Source: Prostheceraeus crozeri (taxonomy: Eukaryota; Platyhelminthes; Polycladida; Euryleptidae). Taken from it: a stretch of DNA of 64,000 nt. Positions within the stretch are counted from its first letter, which is position 1. Each line of letters begins with the position of its first letter. The translations under genes were made by a program, and so were the position numbers. Positions 54,131 through 63,369 of this stretch are shown here, one piece after another. A model generated the notes under the pieces. It was not told the origin of the DNA. It ran no database searches and saw only the letters and a program-made list of their open reading frames with translations. The stretch spans positions 310,001-374,000 of the forward strand of contig CAJQUW010005278.1 of assembly GCA_907163375.1 (NCBI GenBank), read 5' to 3'.

Positions 54131-54660
54131 AGAGAGAAGTGTGTTATGTTGCGTGTGGCGCGTGAGTGTCCTCCCATTTCATTCCATTCATCAATTCGTC
54201 TCATTGATAGAGACAGGTAGAACTCATGGTTCTCATAACGTATGCAATGGAAAGTTTATAAGGCAACCTTCGACAGTTGGCTAAATGTCACCCTGGCGCG
54301 AATGCATACTACGTTGAGACAGAGGCAAACATGACGCAGAGAGGTTTAACAAGATTGACCATTGCCGAATGTCCCTTGCGGTATACATAGCTACGGGTTT
54401 CACCGCCGCCCTTTACAGGAACGCCCGTCGAAAGGAAGTATTACACCGAACTTCATTTGCAACGTTCAAGTTGACTGATAGCAGATTCAACTTAATGATA
54501 GTATTTGCCAGTCTGAAGACTGCCCAGGGCAAACCGCGAGGAGGTTCTATCATGTCTTGCCCCATGGTGGCCCTTATCAGGGCCGTTGGTTCGTTCTCGG
54601 TGACAAGTTGGCTATTGGCTTGAATGGTCAATAGGTATGACAGCTAGGTTCTCGTATACC

Positions 54661-54840
54661 CTATAGTCGTGGTGCACCTGGCACCTTTTGGATGCGGGTG
54701 GTATTTGGAGTCCACACCTCATCCGTCCAAATGATCTTCTTGATCTTCCCCTTCTTCTCACACTCCTTCTCATCCTCTTCATCCCACTCGTCGAGGATGA
54801 TGAAGTCGGGAATGGTACTAGCAGGAGATGTTGCTTCCAT
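54661..54840 (-). CDS. small acidic/basic unknown protein between the module copies
   Basis: A 59-codon frame begins at an ATG at 54838-54840 and ends TAG at 54661-54663. It has an acidic WDEEDEKECEKKGK centre and a basic KIKKIIW stretch. A TATATAAG box lies 41 bp upstream (54881-54888, minus), which supports it as a gene despite its size. No family is recognised. Confidence 0.45.
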   Translation of the reverse strand: MEATSPASTIPDFIILDEWDEEDEKECEKKGKIKKIIWTDEVWTPNTTRIQKVPGAPRL

Positions 54841-54880
54841 CGTGACTTAAAATTGAATGAGAAGCGCTACAATCTTCTGG

Positions 54881-54888
54881 CTTATATA
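54881..54888 (-). promoter_or_regulatory. TATA box of the small minus-strand gene
   Basis: TATATAAG on the minus strand, 41 bp before the ATG at 54840. It is the same octamer as in front of the coiled-coil gene and the outer PolB. Confidence 0.5.
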
Positions 54889-55387
54889 GGGTTTTCAACA
54901 ATGAATTGCTCAACAGCGAATCAGAATGCTTCAGGGATAGCAATCGACTGCATAACGTTCAAGTTGACTGATAGCAGATTCAACTTAATGATAGTATTCG
55001 CCAGTATGAAGACTGCCCAGGGCAAACCACGAGCATGTTCTATCATGTCTTGCCCCTTGGTGGCCCTTATGAGAGCCGTTGGTTCGTTCTCGGGAGTGGT
55101 GAAGGCAGGGAAAAGATCTGCAATGAAAATGATATGTATTAGAATAGGATATACTATCTTATTTGCTTTTCACTTACCAAGTTAGCCATCCTTGGGTAGT
55201 TTCGCGGGCTTCCTGACTGAAAATTTATGAAGATGCCGGTGCATACAGAGAGTGGCGTGCAGGCATTTTTTACTGGGATGGCCATTATAGCAGATGATCG
55301 ACTCATCCAGACTTTGGTTCACAAGGACTCGACCGTCCAGATGGTTATCCCGAATAGGGATGTGAAACTAAAACATTCTGTCATCAT

Positions 55388-56401
55388 TCAAACGATTCCA
55401 TTCATTCCTGATGCGCTCCAGCTTCGCAAACGACTCTCATCAGTTTGTCTACTCACACTCCTCTCCAACTCAGCATTCCTCGCTCTCAATACAGTCATCT
55501 CCTTCATCAACTCCTCATACTTCGACTCTGCCTCTCCCATTCTCCTCTCTGCAGCACTCGTCCTCTTCTCTCGCTCATCATTCTCGTCTTCCAACACTCA
55601 CACATTCTCCTTCAACTCTTTCACAATACGCCTCATACGAATTTTCTCATCCGCCACCTCCTTACATTTCACCTCCTTCATTTTCAGCTCACTCAACTCG
55701 ACCAACGTTCTCTCATTCACCTTCTTCAAACTTTCATACCGATCAAGCAACAAAGCATGTGCCGCTTGCTGCGACACATGCTTCTTCTCCATATCCTCAT
55801 ACCACCGCGCCGACTGCATACGTAACCCAGCACCCTTCACTATTGGGGAAGATGAGCTCTGCGGGGAGTCGGTAATAACAATATTCGATACCTCCGACGA
55901 AGAAGAGCTCAACTTCCTCACACGCTTTCTCACTCGTTCCCTATCCAAATCCACATCATCCTCATCATCACTCTCAAACACTCTCTTCCGCCACTTCTCA
56001 GCCTTCAAACCGGCCGCAGTATTCTCTACCTCATTCTCCACAGCATTCCCACTAGCATTCTCAACAACATTCTCACTAGCATTCTCAACAACATTCTCGG
56101 CCTCAGGTTTCTTGGCCTCTTTCTCTTTCCCCAACATTCGCTCCTTCTCAGCATTCATCAACTCCACAAATCTGAAATCGGTCACCAACCCTCCTGTACA
56201 CTCACCATGCCTCACATAGAACTCGGCCTCCTGCCCAACAACCAACAACACCCTACACTTCACGCAAACAACCCTACTCAGGATAACCATGTGGTCGGTC
56301 TTTGCCTTCTTTATGTGGTCCTTCAGACCGTATCGGCGGTTGATCCGACCGCACACACACATTTTGATGTGACATTTTTTGTTTTTGTCGTTATTGACCA
56401 T
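55388..56401 (-). pseudogene. zinc-finger/coiled-coil protein of the inner element, with TGA
   Basis: The ATG at 56401 opens a frame with CVCGRINRRYGLKDH and a VCVKC ...CTGG zinc-binding set. Repeats of ENVVENASEN type follow (about residues 100-130), then an acidic ESDDEDDVD, a Ser run and a long charged coiled coil. TGA at 55598-55600 interrupts the coiled coil, and the same frame stays open to 55388. The promoter is TATATAAG at 57031-57038. A non-coding exon ends with a GTAAGC donor at 56989, and a 560-base intron ends at ...TTACAG 56430. The order zinc finger, acidic/Ser-rich region, coiled coil matches the outer gene at 29717-31740. A regulatory DNA-binding role is possible. Confidence 0.65.
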
Positions 56402-57030
56402 TTTTGTCGTTACTGAGATTTCTCGTGAACTGTAAGATAATGAAATTAGTACAAGTTTTGAATCATGTAGTATACAGCCTAAAGCATAACACTTAGTGAG
56501 GAATGATAGATTTGAGTGTAGTGAGTGGCACTCGATCCCGTCGACAGCCCGAAGGCCTTGTACTGATCACTAGGGAAGTGAAAGATCTTCCGCGATACCC
56601 GCTATTTACAGCTTAAGACATCATTGTCACTGCCCCGAAGTGGTAACAGCAACGCCGAGTCAAAGGTAGTGATCAGTAGCTGGGATCTAACCCCTCAAAG
56701 CTGCCGTAGCTTTAGTTAAATTTCAAATCTGATAGCAGATTTGAACTCAGCATACTTGAAAACGTTAGACTACATGTTAAAACTTGGAAAGAATTGAAAA
56801 TTAAGAATTTTTTAAAAAAAATCCGCATTTTACTACTCATACTACTTTTAAAAATTTTTATCAGAAGTAAAGACATAATCAAACTCTATCACACAAACTT
56901 TGAAGTAAGAAGATAGCTTGCCTACTTCAAAAGATAGAGTTCTTTGAAACACCTGATATCGGGAGCTCAGAGCGACGACCGTCGCTTACCTCGTCTTTCG
57001 ATGAAGTGATGAGAACTTAGGTTGCAGCGC
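56402..57030 (-). other. 5' intron and leader of the coiled-coil gene
   Basis: Mostly the 560-base intron (56430-56989) of the gene above. No other feature is supported; a mirror-like GC-rich segment at 56520-56660 is the only oddity. Confidence 0.5.
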
Positions 57031-57038
57031 CTTATATA
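57031..57038 (-). promoter_or_regulatory. TATA box of the coiled-coil gene
   Basis: TATATAAG on the minus strand, about 40 bp before the splice donor at 56989. This places the leader exon between them. Confidence 0.6.
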
Positions 57039-57345
57039 GTCAGAGAAGAAAACTTAAAATGGCTCTATCTCCGAAAGTATTCACCGTAGCGACATGCGGT
57101 TTGTTGCAAACGATTCGTCTCATCATTTTCTATCATGTGACACCTAAACCATTCTTATGTGACCACGGGAAGTGGGTGGTTCAGCACATGGCCATGTACC
57201 ATGCCACAAGTGAAAAAATTCCTAAGTGTGGGAGCTCCTGTGTGGTGAAAATTTTGAAAAATTTTAAACTTGCGAATTTCAATCTGGGACCCTTAACAAA
57301 ATTTTTATCATCATTTTTCACTGACCCCCCCTCCCCCCTACCGTT

Positions 57346-58187
57346 CGGAGAAATTTGATGAAAACTGTTTTGGTAAAGGTCCCAGGTCGAAATGCGACAC
57401 TTTGGAAAAATTTTCAAAATTTTGTCCATACTAAGTGGCTCTGACACTTCGGATTTTTTCGTCAAATCTGAGGTCTGACCTAAAATCTTGTAACAGCCCT
57501 AACGTTTGAACGGCTGATCCGATTGACTCGCAACAAAAATGTCATTGAGCAGTTTTTTCTCCTCTTTCAAATGAGTATCTATAAGACAAAATCCATCCAC
57601 TAGAACCAAAATTAGAAGATCGCTGCCGACGGGGGGGGTCGGTGAAATTTGATGAAACAAAGTTTGGTCAGGGTCCCCGAAATGCGACACTTTGGAAAAA
57701 AATTTTTCCCATGCAAAGTCACTCTGACACTTAGGATTTTTTCAGGTGAGGTCCGACGTGAAATCTTGTAACAGCTCTAACTTTTGAACGGCTGATCCGA
57801 TTGACTCGCAACAAAAATGTCATTGAGCAGTTTTTTCTCCTCTTTCAAATGAGTATCTATAAGACAAAATCCATCCACTAGAACCAAAATTAGAAGATCG
57901 CTGCCGAGGGGGGGGTGAAAAATTTTGTTAACCTAACTTTTGACGAGAAACACGATGGGAGTGGTCTCGCACCGAAATTCCACCATTCCAACCTGGCCGG
58001 CACACCACGCCAACCTGGAGAGCGCACCACGAACAACCTCTGGCAACGCCGTCGTTCCAGAGGGGGGGAGTCGGACTCGAAGCAACCAGGTGGCGGACTA
58101 GGGCCGACGCCCTAGTCTGACAATGGGGGGAGATCGGTCGACGGCGGTCATCTTGCGCGGTCCAGTGGTGTAGATTTACTTACTACT
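57346..58187 (-). repeat. right terminal inverted repeat with tandem sub-repeat
   Basis: Read from 58187 inward it matches the left repeat from its first base, but it contains two copies of the ~285-bp sub-repeat (about 57632-57913 and 57346-57631) where the left has one close copy. It is therefore ~270 bp longer. Each unit ends in a C/G run that varies in length (around 57310-57330, 57632, 57905). The open frame at 57499-57690 is the repeat text also seen at the left and is not supported as a gene. Confidence 0.88.
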
Positions 58188-58557
58188 GGTGATGTAGAAT
58201 AAGTCTAAATAAAAAACAATACAATATTCCACTTGTAATAGATCTTGCGATTGCTGCATCTTCCGACATGTAGCAACACTTACTAATACATAAGTAGTCT
58301 TACTAAAATTGAAATTTCTACATCTTTCCGATATTACTAATAAATAGGTAGTCCTAATGTGAATGAATATGTGAAGAATTTGTACTCAACATCATTCCGA
58401 TATGTTGAGCTAATAAAATAACAAACTTTAGGCAAACATTAGACCTAAATTTGAAACATAGCTTTCGGAACATGCCTCATTACATTAGAACATGGAAACT
58501 TAGTGACGTTCAAAACGTTCCTAAAAGAATAACATTTCGTCATTCAATAGCAAATAG
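58188..58557 (+). other. end of outer PolB and spacer
   Basis: 58188-58193 is the right target duplication GGTGAT. The next three codons, ending at 58202, are the original tail and stop of the outer PolB gene, followed by AATAAA at 58208-58213. The remainder is AT-rich spacer with short repeats of ACTAATA type. Confidence 0.8.
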
Positions 58558-58578
58558 TGTTCGAAAACATCGTGGTGT

Positions 58579-59001
58579 TTGCCTTCACTGAAAGACTTTG
58601 CGGATCTCATTGGCAACCATAAGACTCGGATCAAGATTCCTCTCGATGACAAGATATGGATAAAGTGTGATTCATCAGTCAAACTATACGTCTGTTCACC
58701 AAAATGGGAAGATGTTGAATATCGATTTTTTCGTTTCAGTGACGTCACATGGGAAACCTTTACAAGGGAGATACTACCACAGATAACGTCATTCATTAAA
58801 GATGGAGGACATCAAACGGTTGGAAGTTGTAAATCGGATGTTAACTACAAAAGCAAAGTCAAAACTCAATCTACAAGAGATCGAGAGGAATATACCCAAC
58901 CGAAAACAATGGTTACTGATAAAACGCAAATTGAAGCCGACAACGAGCTTACATCTTGGAAGACCCTCAATGTTAACATGGAGGATTCAGAGGAAGGATA
59001 A
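58579..59001 (+). CDS. small protein before the outer TBP-like gene (degenerate)
   Basis: This open frame without a clear ATG includes LDDKIWIKCDSSVKLYVCSPKW and TWETFTREILPQITSF before running into the TBP-like gene in another frame. Position and the strand-helix pattern recall the duplicated inner genes at 44937-45587. The real end is probably near 58830. Start lost or in an unseen exon. Homology is suggestive only. Confidence 0.3.
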   Translation: MPSLKDFADLIGNHKTRIKIPLDDKIWIKCDSSVKLYVCSPKWEDVEYRFFRFSDVTWETFTREILPQITSFIKDGGHQTVGSCKSDVNYKSKVKTQSTRDREEYTQPKTMVTDKTQIEADNELTSWKTLNVNMEDSEEG

Positions 59002-59371
59002 ATCTCTCACTATCCTATTCTTTCCAAATGGAACGATCAAATGTATTGGAAGGGTCATGGAGGGTGATCTCTCATATCTACACTTTACTTTGGAACATTT
59101 ACTTGGTGATTCATTATCTGATTGGAAAGTGAAGACAATGACCGTGTTATGTGAATTGCACTATCACTATGACTTCCGCAAAGTTACATCATCACATAAT
59201 CTAACTTATGAAGTGGAGTTATTTCCAGCAGCTCAATTGACTAACTGGCATCCATATCATGTTCATGTGTTCCATAATGGAAAGATTGTGATAACCGGCA
59301 TCAAAGACATAAGTGATGTGCCTCCCATCATATGTGATTTGAAAAAATGTTTCATGAAAACGAAATTGTAG
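58802..59371 (+). CDS. TATA-binding-protein homologue of the outer element, intact
   Basis: A 189-residue protein, close to the size of the TBP saddle (~180). After an N-terminal arm the first repeat has SLTILFFPNGTIKCIG. The second has LTYEVELFPAAQLTNW and HVHVFHNGKIVITGIKD, matching the YEPELFP and IF.SGK.V.TG signatures of cellular TBP. The inner homologue shares the order, the PNG and HN turns and the PAA in place of the cellular PGL. It is one of the few outer genes without a stop or shift, although the copy is old. The convergent protease gene follows after ~110 bp. Confidence 0.87.
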   Translation: MEDIKRLEVVNRMLTTKAKSKLNLQEIERNIPNRKQWLLIKRKLKPTTSLHLGRPSMLTWRIQRKDKSLTILFFPNGTIKCIGRVMEGDLSYLHFTLEHLLGDSLSDWKVKTMTVLCELHYHYDFRKVTSSHNLTYEVELFPAAQLTNWHPYHVHVFHNGKIVITGIKDISDVPPIICDLKKCFMKTKL

Positions 59372-59478
59372 ATTTTGTATATATGTGAATAGATAATGAA
59401 ATATGAATATGTTTTTGTTTTCCTTATAAACCCTTGTTTTGGAAAAAAGAGAGCAAGTTAATGATACAACATAAAACT

Positions 59479-59943
59479 TTATTTCAAAACTGTTTCGACA
59501 TATTTAGTAAGAATTACATCATTTTTATCACAGTTTTTTGAAAATAGTTCTAAAGCACTTTAACAGTTATTTTTCAATGGTCTCTCGTTGACAAAATAGA
59601 GTACATAGCCACCGCACATTAGAGATGCATTACTTTGAAGTGGGAACGATGTCACTTTCTTAACAGTCCAGGAGAACCTGTTCATCCATAATGCGATATC
59701 ATGTAAACAAGGTTGAGTAAGAGAGTCAAAATATTCGGCCACTTTATAACGATTGATGTATACAGCAATCCAATGTTTTCCGGTAAGATAGTTGGTATCC
59801 GTATTGATGATAAGCGAACAAGGATAGAAAGGAATTGAATCAGGAAAATTATCTCTAGAAAAGACATTGAGAAATATTGTCTTGGAGTAGGGATGAGCTT
59901 TCCTCATTTTCCTCAAGATTTCTATGTTGCTTAAGTTACTCAT
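59479..59943 (-). pseudogene. pro: outer adenain-like protease, probably truncated by a stop
   Basis: His in TGKHWIAVYI, acidic in EYFDSLTQP and Cys in MCGGYVLYF form the adenain-type catalytic set. The frame stops at TAA 59560-59562 and then stays open for 26 codons to TAA 59479-59481. The inner protease is longer at this end, so the first stop is probably a nonsense mutation. The start overlaps the capsid stop by four bases, as in the inner element. Confidence 0.8.
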
Positions 59944-61223
59944 CTCTGATAGCTGACAGTCACGTCTCTCATTCTTGTTATCTCAACTTTTCTTTCATAG
60001 ATAGCATAAATGAGACAAGTAATTGTTTTCTTCAAAGGTGACTCAAATGATGCCTCCAGTCGTAGATTTCTAGGCTTTGTAACTCCTACGTTTTCATCAC
60101 CTAGATCTGCATCTGCTGTGAGGTTGTACATAATGAAGAAGTAGCCATTCTTGTACATATCCTTTGTAATTCCATTTGAATCATCTGTATTAAACATGTT
60201 GAGGGCGGTGAAAGTAGAACCATATTCACGTGCGAATTTACCATCTTTGAAATTAGGCTCATATGCTTTGCAAGATACAAATTTCCCATCCTGGTAGAGT
60301 GCTAGTTTGCTAACATTAAAGTGTTAGAAATTGAATGGATTCTTTTCAAAAGTACCAATGAATGCCTCATTTTCCACAAATGTGATATACACCGCCTTTG
60401 GCATTGCAGTGGGAAAAAGATTTGGGTAGGCATGTGAGGATGATCCCGCACCAATTGTGAAGTTTGTCAACACACTGTGATTAACTGGATATTTTACATT
60501 GTTTTTCCTCAATCCTGTCGCATGCTCGTTGATGACTGACGGGTTCATTGTTACTCGCCTTACATTGAGCACGGCATTACTTATGTTGACTTGATAGTTT
60601 GTAGCTCCAAAAGCCATTAACGCGAACTCAGGATTTGCACGAATAAGTTTTATTTGCATTTTAACCTGTGATAGCAGATATCTAGATTGACGAAGGAAAT
60701 CAAGATAGACAGGTCCTTTCTAGTATAATTCCTTTGAATCCGCTGTTAAATCCATTCGTCTTTTCAACCCCGTATTTGAGACATCAACAAATTTCCCTTG
60801 CTGATCATCATACCACCCAGAAACTTGCAAGTGTGACTGTTTAGCTTGCTTTTGAAATTGCGTCATTGTATGTATATATGCTCCATATGGACATGCTCGA
60901 TCCCCTCCTTCAATCTGTTTGTCATTCAATATTAGATACACATCTGAGAACAGACTGGCAATAAGAAGATTTGCCAATCCCACTTTATCCTTGGATGAAT
61001 CAATATTTGTACCATCAGTCTTCTTAATTTGTATACACAACTCTAAATCAATGGATTGACAGTCAATATAATCTTGAGGATTGGTAGGTATATCAAACTG
61101 AATAGGCTGTTGGTCACCATCGATATTTGTTGTGGGGACTATGTCTACAATTGTTGAGGAGATGATGTCTGTCTGGTGAGGGGAGGAATCGAAGAAACAC
61201 AAAGCCGAATTGATACTCTGCAT
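59940..61223 (-). pseudogene. outer candidate major capsid protein, two nonsense codons
   Basis: Homologous over its length to the inner 425-residue protein: HQTDIISSTIVDIVP, a DYIDCQSIDLEL strand, RRVTMNPSVINEHATGL, ENEAFIGTFEKNPFNF and a final KVEITRMRDVTVSY. TAG at 60720-60722 and TAA at 60324-60326 interrupt one otherwise uniform frame. There is no frameshift. The neighbours (pVI-like upstream, protease downstream) are as in the inner element. Confidence 0.85.
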
Positions 61224-61233
61224 CGTATTAGCT

Positions 61234-61716
61234 CTACAAATATGTTGTCTTCCTTCGTTTTGACTTGTTTCTAGTCGCTGTGGAATTTCGTTTGCGCTTT
61301 CTTGTTTTCACTCGACGTCTAGATTTAGAACGTGCTGCTCTAGTCGGCTTTTTACTTTTCCTGCGTCTTTTCTTAGTAACTCGACCTGATCCAACTTGTC
61401 TTGACTTCCTACGCTTCTTCCGAACTGTACGTCTCGTCTTTGTTAAATCATCTAATGCGTCTATGGCAGATTGCTGCGCGCGCATTTTCATAGATTCACC
61501 GATATCCTCACCTTGAAGCGCATCAGCTGCAACATTTGCACCAAAATCTAAAGCCCTGCTTCCAACACGCTTCATGATTGGTACGCCATACTTTTTGAGT
61601 GTTGGAAGAACCATACGTCTTAGTGCACCAAATATGCCTCCTCCAACTTGTCGTCTACCTCCAACAAACACAGGATAACCGCTCTGATATGATGGTCTAC
61701 TGTAAATGCCTGTCAT
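61234..61716 (-). CDS. outer basic pVI/pX-like protein, intact
   Basis: A 160-residue protein: YSRPSYQSGYPVFVGGRRQ, then QVGGGIFGALRRMV with the Q-x-G-G motif, an amphipathic helical centre (AADALQGEDIGESM) and a tail of almost continuous Lys/Arg (KKRRRKSKK). Same architecture as 42121-42576 but with a more basic tail. It precedes the capsid gene by ten bases. Confidence 0.72.
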   Translation of the reverse strand: MTGIYSRPSYQSGYPVFVGGRRQVGGGIFGALRRMVLPTLKKYGVPIMKRVGSRALDFGANVAADALQGEDIGESMKMRAQQSAIDALDDLTKTRRTVRKKRRKSRQVGSGRVTKKRRRKSKKPTRAARSKSRRRVKTRKRKRNSTATRNKSKRRKTTYL

Positions 61717-61853
61717 TATGACTATTGAATAACTATGGAAGTCACAATAGCGTAAAGCTTTACTCTCGTGACCTAATATGTAGGGTCAAAACAGTGACAC
61801 CACCACAGAACGGTACTACTTCTCCTGCGTCATCATGAATTGATATGTCAATT

Positions 61854-63329
61854 CTATTGATGTAATTTCGGCTGATACATTGTGTTAAAAAATTCTCGAT
61901 TGATTAGTTGCTTCCTTACGGATGAGAGATGAAATGTGCGCAGAAGTGGGGCCTCAATGTCGCCAACCCTTGTATATTCAATAATGTTACAATAGACGTA
62001 TAAGTTACTTATCTCACGCTCTATTGATAGGGCTGTATCGCTTATTGATGTGCCTTCATAAATAGTTGATTTTGAGAATCCCAATGTGGTCGTTAACACG
62101 CTATCCAGCTTGATAAGAGAGTTCTTCCCTACCTTTAGAATCATGCGTTTCTTATGTGGATCATAAGAAAAGTGATATTCATCTGCATCAAGGTAATCTA
62201 CACCAAACTCATTTAACTTTGTACACAATTCAGATGGCGTTTTCAAGCTTTCAATGTTCAAATTAACTCTTTCTACAAGTTCACTGGAAGTAGACAAATC
62301 ATCACCCAATATGTCTTCGCTGTATACGTGGATATCCCATGAAGCATTTGTTGATGCTTTGAGTTTAGAAGAGGACAATTGAACCTTGAATGTATCATTT
62401 AATTCTGTCAACCAAGGTGCGCTTTCAAGGCCCTTAAACATCCCAATCATTTCAGATCCGAATTCAATATTAGCAGAATCAGACTTTTCCAATGGTGTCT
62501 TTTTAGTAAAAACAATAAATTCTGCCTCCGTTTCAACAGTAAATAAAGTTACTTTCTCTTTCTTATATTCACAAGTCATTAACGTTTCTGGCACTGATCC
62601 TTGAAACTTTCTTGCAAAGTCTTCAACACTTCTAATGACCTCAAATTGATTATTTACTCGGATGCTCCTTTTTTGTAATGCACACAATGGCACAATTCTA
62701 CATTGAAAATCAGCGACTTTTCTCTCCGAATTCCACCCACGTCCATTGTACCAATACCTTGATGAGAAAGTTGTTCTGGAATACCGAAAAGTATGACTCA
62801 AATCCTTACCTAATACAAGAAGAACATGCTTCCCTTCCTTCATCAATTTTGTTGATCCCTTTATGACTGGTTTGTAGAATTTATTCAAAGTCAGCTTGAA
62901 GAGATCATTTATTCGTTCAAACATTCTACCGATTTCCTTTTCTGTATCTTGCAAGCTCATTGTGGGAACCTTAGAATCAAAAGTTGACGTTGCAAATGCC
63001 TTTTGAATTTTAATCATGTTTTAGACAGATGGTAAAGATGTTGAAAAAGGATGTAAAGTTAGATGATGAAAAGCCCATGCACCATGTAGACTATTTTGAA
63101 ATATGCGAAAGCAATCATCCTTCTCTCGCACTTCTTTATGTAATTCAAAATAGTTGTTCTTCAACAAACTGATATCGTTGTAATAAGTAATTTCAGTTAG
63201 AGCAACTTCATGGGGTCCATGCAGAGTAATTGGATTAGCGAATTCAACAGAGTACAGAGATGGTTTCTTACTTGGGAATATCTTTGGGTTGCTATTGTTT
63301 GGAAGAATGATGTTGAAGTTAGTAGACAT
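61854..63329 (-). pseudogene. outer WEVG-family putative virion protein, TAA near the N-terminus
   Basis: The first ~100 codons from the ATG at 63329 carry IILPNNSNPKIFPSKKPSLY and LHGPHEVALTEITYY, the family's N-terminal module. After TAA at 63021-63023 the same frame runs on for 387 codons. Its C-terminal part has LTTTLGFSKSTIYEG, VGDIEAPLLR and a final short tail. The inner paralogue is continuous here, so one gene with a nonsense codon is the simplest reading. Two separate genes are possible because an ATG follows at 63017. Only one copy is visible in the outer element. Confidence 0.65.
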
Positions 63330-63369
63330 GTTAAACTCATATATAGAAGAAGTCACATGCTACATTAGC

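Larger units (their letters stand above)
54459..55096 (-). repeat. duplicated ~140-bp module, open on the minus strand
   Basis: The segments 54459-54600 and 54954-55096 are direct repeats with few differences. On the minus strand both read through the same frame (ENEPTALIRAT, GLPWAVF, ANTIIKLNLLSVN), and most differences keep it open, suggesting a duplicated coding exon. The copy at 55096 is preceded by a good acceptor (CATTGCAG at 55118). An upstream donor (TTG-GTAAGT near 55183) does not join it in an open frame, so the gene is probably decayed. The product is unknown. Confidence 0.6.
35764..58187. mobile_element. inner Polinton/Maverick (adintovirus-like) element, complete with TIRs and TSD
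   Basis: Both ends are fixed to the base. The left terminal repeat begins AGTAGTAAGTAAATCTACAC at 35764, and the right one ends with its exact complement at 58187. The hexamer GGTGAT stands directly outside on both sides (35758-35763, 58188-58193). A 6-bp duplication and 5'-AG ends are Polinton hallmarks. The 22,424-bp content is the full Polinton set: PolB, integrase with chromodomain, packaging ATPase, adenain-like protease and candidate capsid proteins, plus extra genes. Integrase, protease, PolB and the two large virion-type genes carry stops or frameshifts; capsid, ATPase and TBP-like genes do not. Confidence 0.97.

Noticed and set aside
55227..56219. 330-residue + strand open frame rich in Ser, Phe and Thr
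   Set aside because: It is the antisense of the zinc-finger/coiled-coil gene. Its Ser/Phe richness mirrors Glu/Lys codons, and the minus strand has the promoter, splice sites and domain logic.
58521..58796. 91-residue minus-strand frame opposite the small gene before the outer TBP-like gene
   Set aside because: It starts with an ATG, but synteny with the inner element places the gene on the plus strand, where the strand-helix pattern resembles the inner duplicated genes.
31916..61223. A reassigned stop codon or programmed readthrough in the viral genes
   Set aside because: TAA, TAG and TGA all occur inside genes, at positions where the other element has different sense codons, and single-base frameshifts are also present. 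Ordinary decay explains this.
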